From a virus, in IMG/VR virus record IMGVR_UViG_3300006795_000001, positions 1 to 23,052 of that record: a stretch of 23,052 bases of DNA; one strand, given 5' to 3'. The position numbers and the translations under genes are program-made. Below the pieces are notes generated by a model. The model did not search any database and had not been told where the DNA came from. It saw only the letters and a program-made list of their open reading frames with translations. This document shows, one piece after another, positions 4,594 through 12,100 of the stretch (the first letter of the stretch is position 1; every line of letters begins with the position of its first letter).

Positions 4594-6472
4594 GCATCCT
4601 TACATAATCCTAGCTCCTCCGTACCGGAATAGTTCAGCCGGTGTCAGGGCATTGTATGTGCTCGGGAAATCTCTCGAATCTAGGGGATTTAAAGTTGAAA
4701 TACTTGGCGGATTCTATCAGGGATGGAAAGCGCCTTCTAATGCAATAGTTATTTATCCTGAAACAGTTTCAAGCAATCCGATGAATGGGAACACAGTTGT
4801 ACGTTGGGTTTTGAATTATCCCGGCCTCCTTTCTGGCGACAAGGTTTATGCCAAAAACGAAATTATTTTTACATGGAGCGAAAATTATTATGATGCTCCT
4901 GTTTTAACCGTTCCGATTATTGAGGACTTTTTTAGAGACGAACACTTACCGCGATCAGGCGCTTGTTTTTGGGTAGGAAAAGGAATGGATATTCCGCGTA
5001 TACCCGAAACTGATGGAATATGTGAAATCACTTATGAATGGCCTGAGACACGGGAAGACCTTGCATTACTATTGAATGGGAAAGAAGTTTTTTATACTTA
5101 CGATGACAATACTGCCTTGGTTACAGAGGCGAAAATGTGCGGGTGTCGGGTTGTGATTATTCCGGGGGAAAAAGAAAGTGATTATGATGATCTGATAGCA
5201 GATTGCGAAAATCAACTTGACGAATTTATCAGGGCTACGCAAACCGCGGCAGGAGATAAATTGAAGGTCAAGGAAATCCTATTGACCAAAGGGAAAGTTG
5301 CTCTGGTTAATGTTGAAGATTTTGAGGACTTAAATAAATATAAATGGCACGCACTTCCGGCGAAGCGAACTTTCTATGCAGTTAGAAATGACCTTTCCTC
5401 CGGGAAGAGAAAGTACGTTTATATGCACAGTGCCATTATTAAAACACCGGAAGGAATGTTTGTAGATCATATAGACGGAGACGGTTTAAACAATAGGACG
5501 GAAAACCTTAGACTGGCGACTGCAAATCAGAACGCACAAAATAGAAAAACATACTTTAAAAAAGTATCTTTATATAAAGGCGTTACATGGCACAAAACAA
5601 CGGGGAAATGGCTATCAAGAATTACGGTTAATCGTCAACTGCAAACCATTGGTTTTTTCTGTCATGAAACAGATGCAGCGGTTGCCTATAACAATGAAGC
5701 AAAAAAGATGTTTGGTGAATTTGCCAAGGTTAACGAAATACCAGAAATGAAGATTTCTTTTGGGGTTATGACAAACGATATGCAACGTCTGAGTATGGTT
5801 CTTAAACAATCTCAACTTCCAAAATCTATTCATTGCCATGTACTCCAAAACCCGGAATCAGCCACAAAAGGACTGAATGGACTACTCAATAAATGTGAGG
5901 CGGATGGAGCAGATATTTCGGTATTGACGCACCATGATATGTATTTTCGGACTGGATGGGTCGATCAGGTCAAGAGTCAGATTAAATTGTTACCAGATAG
6001 TTGGGTTGTGGCCGGGGTTATCGGTAAGGACGCCAGCGGCCTCATTTGCGGAAAGTTCCACGATATGAGGATACCTGACCATTTCGATACTTCTGATATT
6101 CACACCTTTCCGCATCCGGCCTGTTGCTTTGACGAAGCGGTGATAATCGTCAATATGAAAAGTGGTTTTAGATTTGACGAAGCACTGACCGGATTTGATC
6201 TATACGGTACATTGTGTGTTTTGCAGACATGGGAACTAGGAGGAGAGGCATTCGTGATTGACGCCTTTTGCGAACACTATTGCATGAGATCATTCAAGTG
6301 GTTTCCTTGTGAGACGTTTAAGGAAAACTACAAAATGCTCCACGACAGATTTAATGAGAAGTGGAAATTAGATTCAACAGCGTTGGGGTTATCATCCGAT
6401 GCTGAAGAAAGACTTGAACAGTTAAGAGAATTTATGACTTCAGCGGGGCCGGAGAGTGAAGCAGCGGCGTAA
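4586..6472 (+). CDS. Two-domain glycosyltransferase interrupted in frame by an HNH-AP2 endonuclease
   Basis: The TTG start overlaps the previous gene and follows AAAGGAAAGA. Residues 1-222 resemble a GT-B type transferase: PYIILAPPYRNSSAGVRALY, WVGKG, REDLALLL, and the nucleotide-sugar side YTYDDNTALVTEAKMCGCRV. Residues 386-600 resemble a GT-A fold of the Glyco_tranf_2_5 type: ISFGVMTNDMQRLSMVL, ISVLTHHDMYF with the metal-binding HHD region, WVVAGVIGKD, CCFDEAVIIVN, GFDLYGTLCVLQ, AFCEHYCMR. Residues 226-385 are a full HNH-AP2 protein (separate entry). Phage transferases in tail operons can glycosylate virion proteins; the target here is unknown. Whether the 628-residue chain is made, and is active with the guest, cannot be told from sequence. 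Confidence 0.8.
   Translation: MNKHPYIILAPPYRNSSAGVRALYVLGKSLESRGFKVEILGGFYQGWKAPSNAIVIYPETVSSNPMNGNTVVRWVLNYPGLLSGDKVYAKNEIIFTWSENYYDAPVLTVPIIEDFFRDEHLPRSGACFWVGKGMDIPRIPETDGICEITYEWPETREDLALLLNGKEVFYTYDDNTALVTEAKMCGCRVVIIPGEKESDYDDLIADCENQLDEFIRATQTAAGDKLKVKEILLTKGKVALVNVEDFEDLNKYKWHALPAKRTFYAVRNDLSSGKRKYVYMHSAIIKTPEGMFVDHIDGDGLNNRTENLRLATANQNAQNRKTYFKKVSLYKGVTWHKTTGKWLSRITVNRQLQTIGFFCHETDAAVAYNNEAKKMFGEFAKVNEIPEMKISFGVMTNDMQRLSMVLKQSQLPKSIHCHVLQNPESATKGLNGLLNKCEADGADISVLTHHDMYFRTGWVDQVKSQIKLLPDSWVVAGVIGKDASGLICGKFHDMRIPDHFDTSDIHTFPHPACCFDEAVIIVNMKSGFRFDEALTGFDLYGTLCVLQTWELGGEAFVIDAFCEHYCMRSFKWFPCETFKENYKMLHDRFNEKWKLDSTALGLSSDAEERLEQLREFMTSAGPESEAAA
5251..5742 (+). mobile_element. HNH homing-type endonuclease with AP2 DNA-binding domain, nested in the glycosyltransferase
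   Basis: Inside the glycosyltransferase frame, AGGAG at 5251-5255 is followed six bases later by TTG (5261), where a typical HNH-AP2 protein begins: KEILLTKGKVALVNVEDFED, YKWHA, FYAVRND, YVYMHSAII. The nuclease core is VDHIDGDGLNNRTENLRLAT followed by N-Q-N-A-Q-N-R. The AP2 domain is LYKGVTWHKTTGKW, IGFFCHETDAAVAY and KMFGEFAKVNE. The frame then continues into the second transferase domain with no stop. The insertion lies between two folded domains, so the host enzyme could tolerate it. The internal ribosome site could also make the nuclease separately, ending fused to the GT-A domain. No intein splice motifs are seen at either edge. Confidence 0.85.
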
Positions 6473-6488
6473 ACCGGAAAGGAATAAT

Positions 6489-6626
6489 ATGACCGTAGTA
6501 GAGTTAATGGAAAAGTTAAAGAAATGCGATCCCAATGCCAGTGTTTATACATACGATAACGAATATGGTTGTAATGATATCATTGAAGACGAACACGTTC
6601 GCATAGAAGGAAGTAATGTCGTTTAG
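6489..6626 (+). CDS. Small acidic protein B (45 aa), paralogue of the gene at 3913
   Basis: ATG follows GGAAAGGAATA, 16 bases after the glycosyltransferase stop. The product MTVVELMEKLKKCDPNASVY, then an Asp/Tyr/Asn-rich middle and EDEHVRIEGSNVV, has the same length and layout as the 3913-4050 product: an N-terminal helix, a P-x-A-x-V turn into a strand, an acidic loop and a final strand. It lacks the IIL end of protein A and has Cys residues at 13 and 28. Function is unknown. The pair around the glycosyltransferase suggests that the island grew by recombination between similar small genes. Confidence 0.65.
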   Translation: MTVVELMEKLKKCDPNASVYTYDNEYGCNDIIEDEHVRIEGSNVV

Positions 6627-6651
6627 GCGGATATGAAGGAGATGTGGTCAC

Positions 6652-6741
6652 ATGACCGAAGATAGCAAGAAGATATGTCAAGCCCTTATTAGAGGGCTAA
6701 AAATGATCGTGAAGTTATTGGAGGATTTAATAAAAGATTAA
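6652..6741 (+). CDS. Very small helical protein (29 aa)
   Basis: AAGGAG at 6636-6641 lies about ten bases before the ATG at 6652, and the frame stops at TAA 6739-6741. The product MTEDSKKICQALIRGLKMIV, then KLLEDLIKD, is a single amphipathic helix with a Lys/Asp-rich face and an Ile/Leu/Met face. Small phage proteins with an R-G-L-K-x-I-x-x-L-L-E helix are familiar to me, but none has a known role. It is the last forward gene before the terminator hairpin. Confidence is limited by length. Confidence 0.5.
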   Translation: MTEDSKKICQALIRGLKMIVKLLEDLIKD

Positions 6742-6808
6742 CCTTCTATAAATAAAAGTCAGTTTGTCCCTCGCAAGACGCACACACTGATTAGTCAGCC
6801 GCACTTCC

Positions 6809-6856
6809 AAGTCCCGCTGAGATGAAAATAACAATTCATTTCGTGGGGCTTTTTTA
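6809..6856 (+). terminator. Strong rho-independent terminator hairpin before the tail tube gene
   Basis: The arm AAGTCCCGCTGAGATGAA (6809-6826) pairs with TTCATTTCGTGGGGCTT (6835-6851) over about 17 base pairs, with one bulged T and three G-U pairs around an 8-base A-rich loop. A run of six T begins inside the closing arm. It is the best intrinsic terminator in the window. The rest of the 146-base gap (6742-6887) holds no convincing gene. The ribosome site of the next gene (AAGGAGGG) comes only about 20 bases later, leaving little room for a new promoter downstream of the hairpin. Confidence 0.75.
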
Positions 6857-6887
6857 TTGCCTCCGAAACAACAAGGAGGGCTAAAAA

Positions 6888-7319
6888 GTGAGTAAAATCA
6901 GTGGTGTAAATGGAAAAGTAATGTACGGGAGTGTTGTCGTGGCCAACATGGTGTCGTGGTCGATGAGTGGTTTCAGTCTGCCGGTAACTTCGGCTCCCAC
7001 CGCGTTTGGAGACACCGGAACCAAGGTCTACGAAGTGGCGGAACTGGGAGAGGCCGGGACGCTGGAATTTAACGGGAACTATGATCCGACTGATATCAAT
7101 GGCCAGTTGGCTTTATCGGCTCTTTGTCAGGCAGGTACACATCTGACAAATCTCTATCTCTATGCCAATGTCAGTACGTTCTGGAGAGTTGCATCAGGTG
7201 GTTACATTATTGTCACGAAAGCAAATGCGGTGACCTTGCCGAGAAACAATTTTGGAACGATTTCCTTTTCCGGGCAGGTTTCCAGTCAAGCGATGGAACA
7301 GATAGGATCAGGTTCGTAA
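6888..7319 (+). CDS. Major tail (tube) protein
   Basis: GTG start with a strong AAGGAGGG site eight bases upstream. The 143 residues follow the tube-protein plan: SKISGVNGKVMYGSVVVANM (first strands), WSMSGFSLPVTSAPTAFGDT (the loop where tube proteins carry a D-x-T ... F-G-D motif), GTLEFNGNYDPTDINGQLAL, and a closing strand NNFGTISFSGQVSSQ. These proteins stack as hexamers to make the tail tube. Length suits a siphovirus-like tube, and no sheath gene is present nearby. The position before the chaperone and tape measure is canonical. A terminator hairpin directly upstream suggests separate control of this high-copy protein. Confidence 0.8.
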   Translation: MSKISGVNGKVMYGSVVVANMVSWSMSGFSLPVTSAPTAFGDTGTKVYEVAELGEAGTLEFNGNYDPTDINGQLALSALCQAGTHLTNLYLYANVSTFWRVASGGYIIVTKANAVTLPRNNFGTISFSGQVSSQAMEQIGSGS

Positions 7320-7394
7320 TTTAAACCGGGAGTCCCGTAATGGTGCTGGGATTCCCACAACAAGGCATTGCCTGAAAGAAAAGAGTGTAGAGTC

Positions 7395-7865
7395 ATGTTT
7401 GTTGATCTTGAAAACACAAAAGGAGAGTGGTTTGATTTCCGTATGTCGAGTGTTGATCCGAACACGGGAGATATTGTCTGGGGCGAACCGGTCAAAGGCG
7501 TGAGGGTACAGATAAGAAGTTGGAAACCGTTTTTTGACGATCAAATAAATTCAAGAGAACGGATTGTCGAATGGAAGATTAATCCTAAAACGCGGCAGAA
7601 CGAGCGGCATTCAAATCTGAAAGACTTGACCATAGCTGAAATTAAAAAGCAAAAAGATGATGCGATTGATTACGCTATTACAGGTCTTGAGGGATGGAAT
7701 GACAAAAAGACGCGCAAGGTTATCGAATGCACAAGAGCAAATAAAATCGCTTTGATGCAAAAAGATTTCTTTGATCGCTTCTTTGCGGACTGCCAGCAGG
7801 CCATTGATAGCCGAAGCGTAGAAGAGGAAACAACAAAAAACTCTGTGAGTGGGCCGGTTATATAA
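7395..7865 (+). CDS. Tail assembly chaperone, short form (gpG-like)
   Basis: The ATG at 7395 gives 156 residues; an in-frame TTG at 7368 is an alternative with a poorer case, since MFVDLENTKGEWFDFRMSSV looks like a natural N-terminus. The body is mixed alpha/beta, with KDLTIAEIKKQKDDAIDYAI, LEGWNDKKTRKVIECTRANK, then a helix FFDRFFADCQQAI and a polar tail. Two facts identify the gene: it lies between the tube protein and the tape measure, and its end carries an A AAA AAC slip site in the right phase leading into an overlapping second frame. As in lambda, the short form would coat the tape measure during tube assembly. Confidence 0.75.
   Translation: MFVDLENTKGEWFDFRMSSVDPNTGDIVWGEPVKGVRVQIRSWKPFFDDQINSRERIVEWKINPKTRQNERHSNLKDLTIAEIKKQKDDAIDYAITGLEGWNDKKTRKVIECTRANKIALMQKDFFDRFFADCQQAIDSRSVEEETTKNSVSGPVI
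7835..7841 (+). promoter_or_regulatory. Programmed -1 ribosomal frameshift site (A AAA AAC)
   Basis: The heptamer A AAA AAC sits with the X XXY YYZ phasing needed in the chaperone frame (codons AAA 7836-7838, AAC 7839-7841). Slipping back one base moves reading into the -1 frame, which is open from 7811 to 8209. The zero-frame stop is 22 bases downstream. A GGGGGA...TCCCCC hairpin at 7874-7890 starts about 32 bases past the site, rather far for a classical stimulator. Confidence 0.85.
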
Positions 7866-8209
7866 CTTTGTATGGGGGAGATGATCCCCCTTACTGTCCC
7901 ACTCGATGCAGAATAATGATGGGTGAAAGAACTCCGCCGCAAGAACCTCCATGCGATACCTGTATGGATGAAAAAAAGCGGGTAGAGTTACTTTCAGAAA
8001 ATGAACCGGCTGCTAAAATTTACATAGCGATCAGAGGACAGACGATAAAGATATGGAACGGGGAACGTGATATTCCGGTTGATATAAACCACCTTGCGGT
8101 GTGGGCTATGATTGATGCTTATGAAATAAAAAATAGGTTGGAAGTGTTCAACAGGATATTAAGGGCATGGCATGAGGCTCAACAGAGAAAAAGGGATAAC
8201 GAGGGATAA
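7841..8209 (+). CDS. Tail assembly chaperone extension, read by -1 frameshift (gpT part of gpGT-like)
   Basis: This frame has no ribosome site at its first start-like codon (TTG 7868), which supports expression only by fusion from 7395 through the slip site: 149 codons in the first frame plus 122 here, about 271 residues in all. The extension begins LCEWAGYITLYGGDDPPYCP and has two Cys pairs (C-x3-C at CPTRC; C-x2-C at CDTC) that could bind zinc. It continues with KKRVELLSENEPAAKIYIAI, a VDINHLAVWAMIDAYEIKNR helix and LEVFNRILRAWHEA. The L-L-x-E-N-x-x-A and D-x-N-x-x-A-V-x-A-x-x-D-x-Y features are typical of T-type extensions, which recruit tube subunits to the tape measure. Confidence 0.8.
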   Translation, partial: LCEWAGYITLYGGDDPPYCPTRCRIMMGERTPPQEPPCDTCMDEKKRVELLSENEPAAKIYIAIRGQTIKIWNGERDIPVDINHLAVWAMIDAYEIKNRLEVFNRILRAWHEAQQRKRDNEG

Positions 8210-8212
8210 CCG

Positions 8213-8217
8213 ATGCG
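8213..8217 (+). repeat. Left copy of ATGCG, the abandoned start of the gp10-like gene
   Basis: GAGGG at 8201-8205 and ATGCG at 8213 look like the original ribosome site and start of the gp10-like gene. The same ATGCG begins the real gene at 8815-8819. The 602 bases between the copies are occupied by the reverse-strand cassette. A 5-base repeat can arise by chance, so the case rests on its position at a start codon. Confidence 0.35.
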
Positions 8218-8230
8218 GAATAAAATGAAA

Positions 8231-8539
8231 TCATTTGTAACGAAGAGTCATCTTCATTGGCTTTCCTTTTTTCTTAATGTTTTTCTCAAATTCTCGGACA
8301 ATAGAGTCGGGGGTTGTTATGGGAGGCAATGCTCTAAAAGAAATAAATTTAGACTCGTCACTGGATATATTATCAAGAGTGCATCCCTTATCGAGATGAA
8401 TTATTGTCATGTTGGCTTCAACAAAGTCTTTCATAAATTCAATAAAAACATCTTTCATCGGCCTGCCTTGCTGGGCGCAAGCGGCCTTGAATTGCCGGTA
8501 AATATCTTCGGGAATGTTCTTAAACAAGATTGTTTTCAT
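8231..8539 (-). CDS. Ribbon-helix-helix (Arc/antitoxin-type) DNA-binding protein, 102 aa
   Basis: The N-terminus MKTILFKNIPEDIYRQFKAA is a classic ribbon-helix-helix: strand 2-8, a helix from about 11, a G-R-P-M turn, and a second helix KDVFIEFMKDFVEA. Such domains dimerise and bind operator DNA; they occur as Arc-type phage repressors and as antitoxins that silence their own operon. The remaining 60 residues (ITTPDSIVREFEKNIKKKGK near the end) are polar and could form an effector or partner-binding tail. It is the second gene of a reverse pair, three bases after the 62-residue gene, under the promoter at 8766-8792. It may repress that promoter. A toxin-antitoxin role is possible but unproven. 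Confidence 0.75.
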   Translation of the reverse strand: MKTILFKNIPEDIYRQFKAACAQQGRPMKDVFIEFMKDFVEANMTIIHLDKGCTLDNISSDESKFISFRALPPITTPDSIVREFEKNIKKKGKPMKMTLRYK

Positions 8540-8542
8540 ATT

Positions 8543-8731
8543 TCATCTTTTCCATCCTATATCGGATTTTTCAAGAGTTCCGTCGGTGTAAAGATGCATA
8601 ACAGAGCCATCTTCAAGACACAAATCAATTCGATGTTCCGTACCACCACGAGTCAATGCATGAACTATTGGAAGTCCAGTTCTTGTTTTCAGTTTTTCAG
8701 TTTTCTTCGGGGAAAATGCACAGCGAGCCAT
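8543..8731 (-). CDS. Reverse-strand partner of the ribbon-helix-helix gene, 62 aa, unknown
   Basis: On the reverse strand GGAGG lies nine bases upstream of the ATG. The product begins MARCAFSPKKTEKLKTRTGL and continues PIVHALTRGGTEHRIDLCLE, ending DGSVMHLYTDGTLEKSDIGW plus two residues. It is basic at the N-terminus and strand-rich toward the end (IDLCLEDGSVMHLYTDG looks like a beta-hairpin). It is the first gene of the pair and is directly followed by the ribbon-helix-helix gene, an order seen in some toxin-first modules such as BrnTA and HicAB, but the sequence does not show either toxin family. An autonomous regulatory or superinfection role is equally possible. Confidence 0.6.
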   Translation of the reverse strand: MARCAFSPKKTEKLKTRTGLPIVHALTRGGTEHRIDLCLEDGSVMHLYTDGTLEKSDIGWKR

Positions 8732-8765
8732 TATTTAAACCTCCATGATATGCATTTAAGTCTAA

Positions 8766-8792
8766 CTTATATTATATTTATTATCCTGTCAA
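8766..8792 (-). promoter_or_regulatory. Promoter for the reverse pair at 8231-8731
   Basis: On the reverse strand a perfect TTGACA (8787-8792) is followed after 15 bases by TATAAG (8766-8771) in a very AT-rich stretch, then a leader of about 35 bases to the ATG. The spacer is shorter than ideal, but the -35 box is exact. Confidence 0.6.
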
Positions 8793-8814
8793 GAAATATC
8801 TCGGGAGGCGTGTA

Positions 8815-9162
8815 ATGCGAGTTAGTAACTGGGCACCTGAAAAGATAACCGCTGAAGTCGAAAAGACGGCGATGGATAGGCTTGCAAAGGCCGGGGAAAT
8901 TGTAGCCAACAAAGCCAGACAAACAGCCGCGTTTATCGACAAGACAGGAGAGTTAAGGAAGTCAATCCGGGTAACTCGTTTCAAGGATGATCCGAAGTTA
9001 AATATTCGAGTGTACGCGGGAGGAAGAAAAAAGGGTGATCCCTTCTATGCGCCCTTCGTCGAATATGGTCATGGCCCAAAGAAGAAAGCACATCCCTTTA
9101 TGAGACCGGCCTTAAATTCGTCAAAGTCTCAGATTAAAGACATTGTTCAAGGTGGTGCGTAA
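8815..9162 (+). CDS. HK97 gp10-like neck / minor tail protein
   Basis: ATG follows CGGGAGGCG. The 115 residues show the gp10-like plan: an N-terminal helix (ITAEVEKTAMDRLAKAGEIV), ANKARQTA, TGELRKSIRVTRF, a middle strand IRVYAGGR, then YAPFVEYGHGPKKKAHPFMR and a C-terminal helix. The A-P-F-V-E-Y-G-H-G and H-P-F-M-R-P-A motifs are characteristic. The family belongs to the head-tail joining set and is normally encoded between the head closure and tail terminator genes. Here it lies after the chaperones, coupled to the tape measure by TAATG, and is split from its upstream neighbour by the reverse cassette. Confidence 0.85.
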   Translation: MRVSNWAPEKITAEVEKTAMDRLAKAGEIVANKARQTAAFIDKTGELRKSIRVTRFKDDPKLNIRVYAGGRKKGDPFYAPFVEYGHGPKKKAHPFMRPALNSSKSQIKDIVQGGA

Positions 9163-12100
9163 TGGCTGGATCAAATCTAGGCACAGTTTGGGTCGAATTA
9201 AGTTTAGATGATAAAATTTATAAACAAAAACTTGGCGAAACATTAACGAGTTCGACAGCAACAGCCAAAGGCATAGAAACAGCATGGCGGGCATTAGGGA
9301 CTAAATCAGATGCCACTTTCGATCAAATGAGAAAATCTGCTGAAAATGCCTATACATTAATTGCTACTGCTTCAGGGAAGGCTTCACAAGAAACTATACG
9401 TGCTCAACAAGCCGCAGCCGACAAGATCAAATCTATCAATGAACAGCAATACGGCCAGCAAGCAACGTGGATTGAAAAGACAAAGGCTAACTGGCTAGGC
9501 TTAACTTTGGCAGTTGGCGCGGCAATGGTAGCCATGAATAAGGCCGCAGAATTTGTAGAACTTGGAGCAAAAGCACAACAGGCAGAGGATTCCTTTAAAC
9601 GTGTTGCCGAGTCGTCAGGAGAAAGTGCCGATAAAATAATTACCAGCATGAAACGCGCAACGGTTGGAACCGTGGATGATTCTGATTTAATGCAAAGAGC
9701 TGTCAAAGGTATGATGCTTGGATTGTCTGGCGATGCTATGGTTAAGATCGCAGAAATGGCGCGGCTGGGGGCGCGTGTTGCCGGTACAAGTGTTGCCGAT
9801 GCTATTGAGGGGATCACGAACTCTATTGCAACCGGAATGCCGAGGGCGTTGAAGCAGTACGGTTTGGCGTTAGGCCCAGAAGTTAAAATAATTACAGCGG
9901 CGCAAACAGCAGGGGTTGAAGGCATTAACTTAATGACTCTTGCACAAATGAATTTTGACATCCAGTTAGCAAGACACGGAGAAATTCAAGCGAACGCAAT
10001 TGAACAAACTCAAATATTTAAGGCGCAAATAACAGAATTAAAAGAACAGTTAGGCGGGGCATTAATTGCTTTGCTTCGGCAAGATTACGGACTATTGCAG
10101 GCATTGGGTTCTGGGTTTCTGTATGCGGCTGGTGCGACTAATTACCTTGTAGCGGGTTTGGCTAATGTTGCGGCATGGACGGCTGACAAACTTGGGTTTG
10201 ATGAAAAAGCAAAATCCATGAAAGCCTATGCCGACTTCGCAACCGCAACAGCTAAACAATTAATAGCTGATGCTGACGCGATGAAAAATAGAGGAGTGGC
10301 AAACATAACAGGTAACGCGGAGTCTAGTAAGACCGGCACTACGAGTGATGCACAAGCAAAAATAGCACAACTGGAAAAAGACAAGGCGGCATTCTTAAAG
10401 GATGTAAAAGACCGTACCGCCGCCATGAAGAACGCTGGCAAGAACGAAGCAAAAGATGCCCAGAATAATCTTGCTGGTCAGTTATCCGATATAAAATCTC
10501 ATTATGACGCGGCTATTGCATTAGATACTCAGTGGTATGAAAGACAAAAAGAAAATGGCGCAAATTCTGTTGATCTTGACAATCAATATTATGATAAAAA
10601 AAATGCCGATTTGTATTCGAGTTACGACCAGCAATGGAAGTTAATCGAACAATCCAGCGTTAGGGAATCGGAAAAATATAAAAATCTTACGGCACTAAAT
10701 AAAACTTATGAAGATGCGCTCGGTAAGAACAGAATTGAATTGACAAAAAGCCTTATCGCTGACGAAAAAACACACATTGACGTTATGGCCGCCGCCTATA
10801 AAACAATCGGAGATTATTCGGATACTGCGCAAAAATATGAAATAGCAAAAATCAATGAGACTTATAAAATAAAACATGCCTCTGTTAAGGCTGGATCGCA
10901 GGAAGAAATTGATTTGGAGAAAGCGAAACAGACCGAAATATTTAAACTTCAAAACTCCAGTTATCAAACATTAATAGATATGGAATTATCATATTTGGAA
11001 ACGGTAAAAGGGCCGTATTCTGAAACCTACAAAGCAGTATTTGAAGAATCATTAAAAAATCAGGCCGCCGCTCTCGAACTGGCAATGAAAAACGCTGGCC
11101 TTGAATTTGACAAAGAAGCCTGGTTAACTCAAAAACAAAACGAAGAACTAGCCAAGAGGCTAGAAGCACGGGCAACTTATTACATGGCAATCGGCGGCAT
11201 GGAAGACAAGGCAAATTCCGCCGCGCTTGCAGCAATCGAGATTAGAAAACAATTAAATATTAAAGCATACGGAGACGAAGTAGCTGCCGATAAAACAGCT
11301 GCGCAGTCAACGATTAAATCTCAGCAAGATATTATCGATGCAATGAATACAAGATTTGACACTGAGCATAAATATCAAAAAGATTCTATCACCAATGCTG
11401 TCAGTGTTTGCGATAACGCCATGTCCCTAATGGATAAAGAATCCAAGGGTTATCAGATAATGCAAGACGCCAAGAAGGTTTTGCAGATAGCTGAACTGGC
11501 GATGGAAATTGAAAAGAATATTAAAATACTGGCATTTGGTGTTGCACAATCAACGTCGGCTGTAGCGGCGGCGCAAGTTCAGAATGCCGCCAATGCTTCA
11601 ACGGCTGTCACTGGGGCCGTTGCCTCTGTTGCGAGTGCAGGAATAGGGATTCCACCGTATAGTTTCGCGAATGTTGCAGCTATGATCGCTGTCATGGCCG
11701 GTGTTTTGGGAATGGTGGGAATAGCTTTCGGCGGCGCAAGTGCATCTTCCGGTGCTACGGCCACAGCCTCACTCCCTACCAGCACAGTTTTAGGAGCCGA
11801 AAACGGCACGGGCAGCCAGTCGGTTGAAAATGGTTATAAACTTTTGCAAGATACCTACGATCTTGAAAACGTCAAACTGACACGAATCTATGATGAATTA
11901 AAAGACCTCAATTCCAACATAACCGGACTGGTCAGAAACTATGTAAGCACTGGCGGAGTTTCTTCAAGTGATTTTACGGTGTCCGGTGATTCGACAAGTA
12001 AATATGCCGATATTTATAATAGCGATTGGATGAGTCTTGCCGGAGTTGGAAGTTCTTTCACCAATACTGTAATGGGTGGGTATTCAGGATGGGCAACAAC

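Noticed and set aside
5251-5742. HNH insert as an intein
   Set aside because: No Cys/Ser at the left edge with the following splicing block, and no His-Asn plus Cys/Ser/Thr at the right edge. The insert begins and ends as a free-standing HNH-AP2 protein does.
8213-8815. Forward open frame of 200 codons
   Set aside because: It reads the opposite strand of the ribbon-helix-helix pair, whose protein features are clear. Its start is the abandoned gp10 start codon.
9404-9961. Reverse open frame of 185 codons inside the tape measure
   Set aside because: Shadow frame of an Ala-rich gene. No ribosome site or protein-like pattern supports it.
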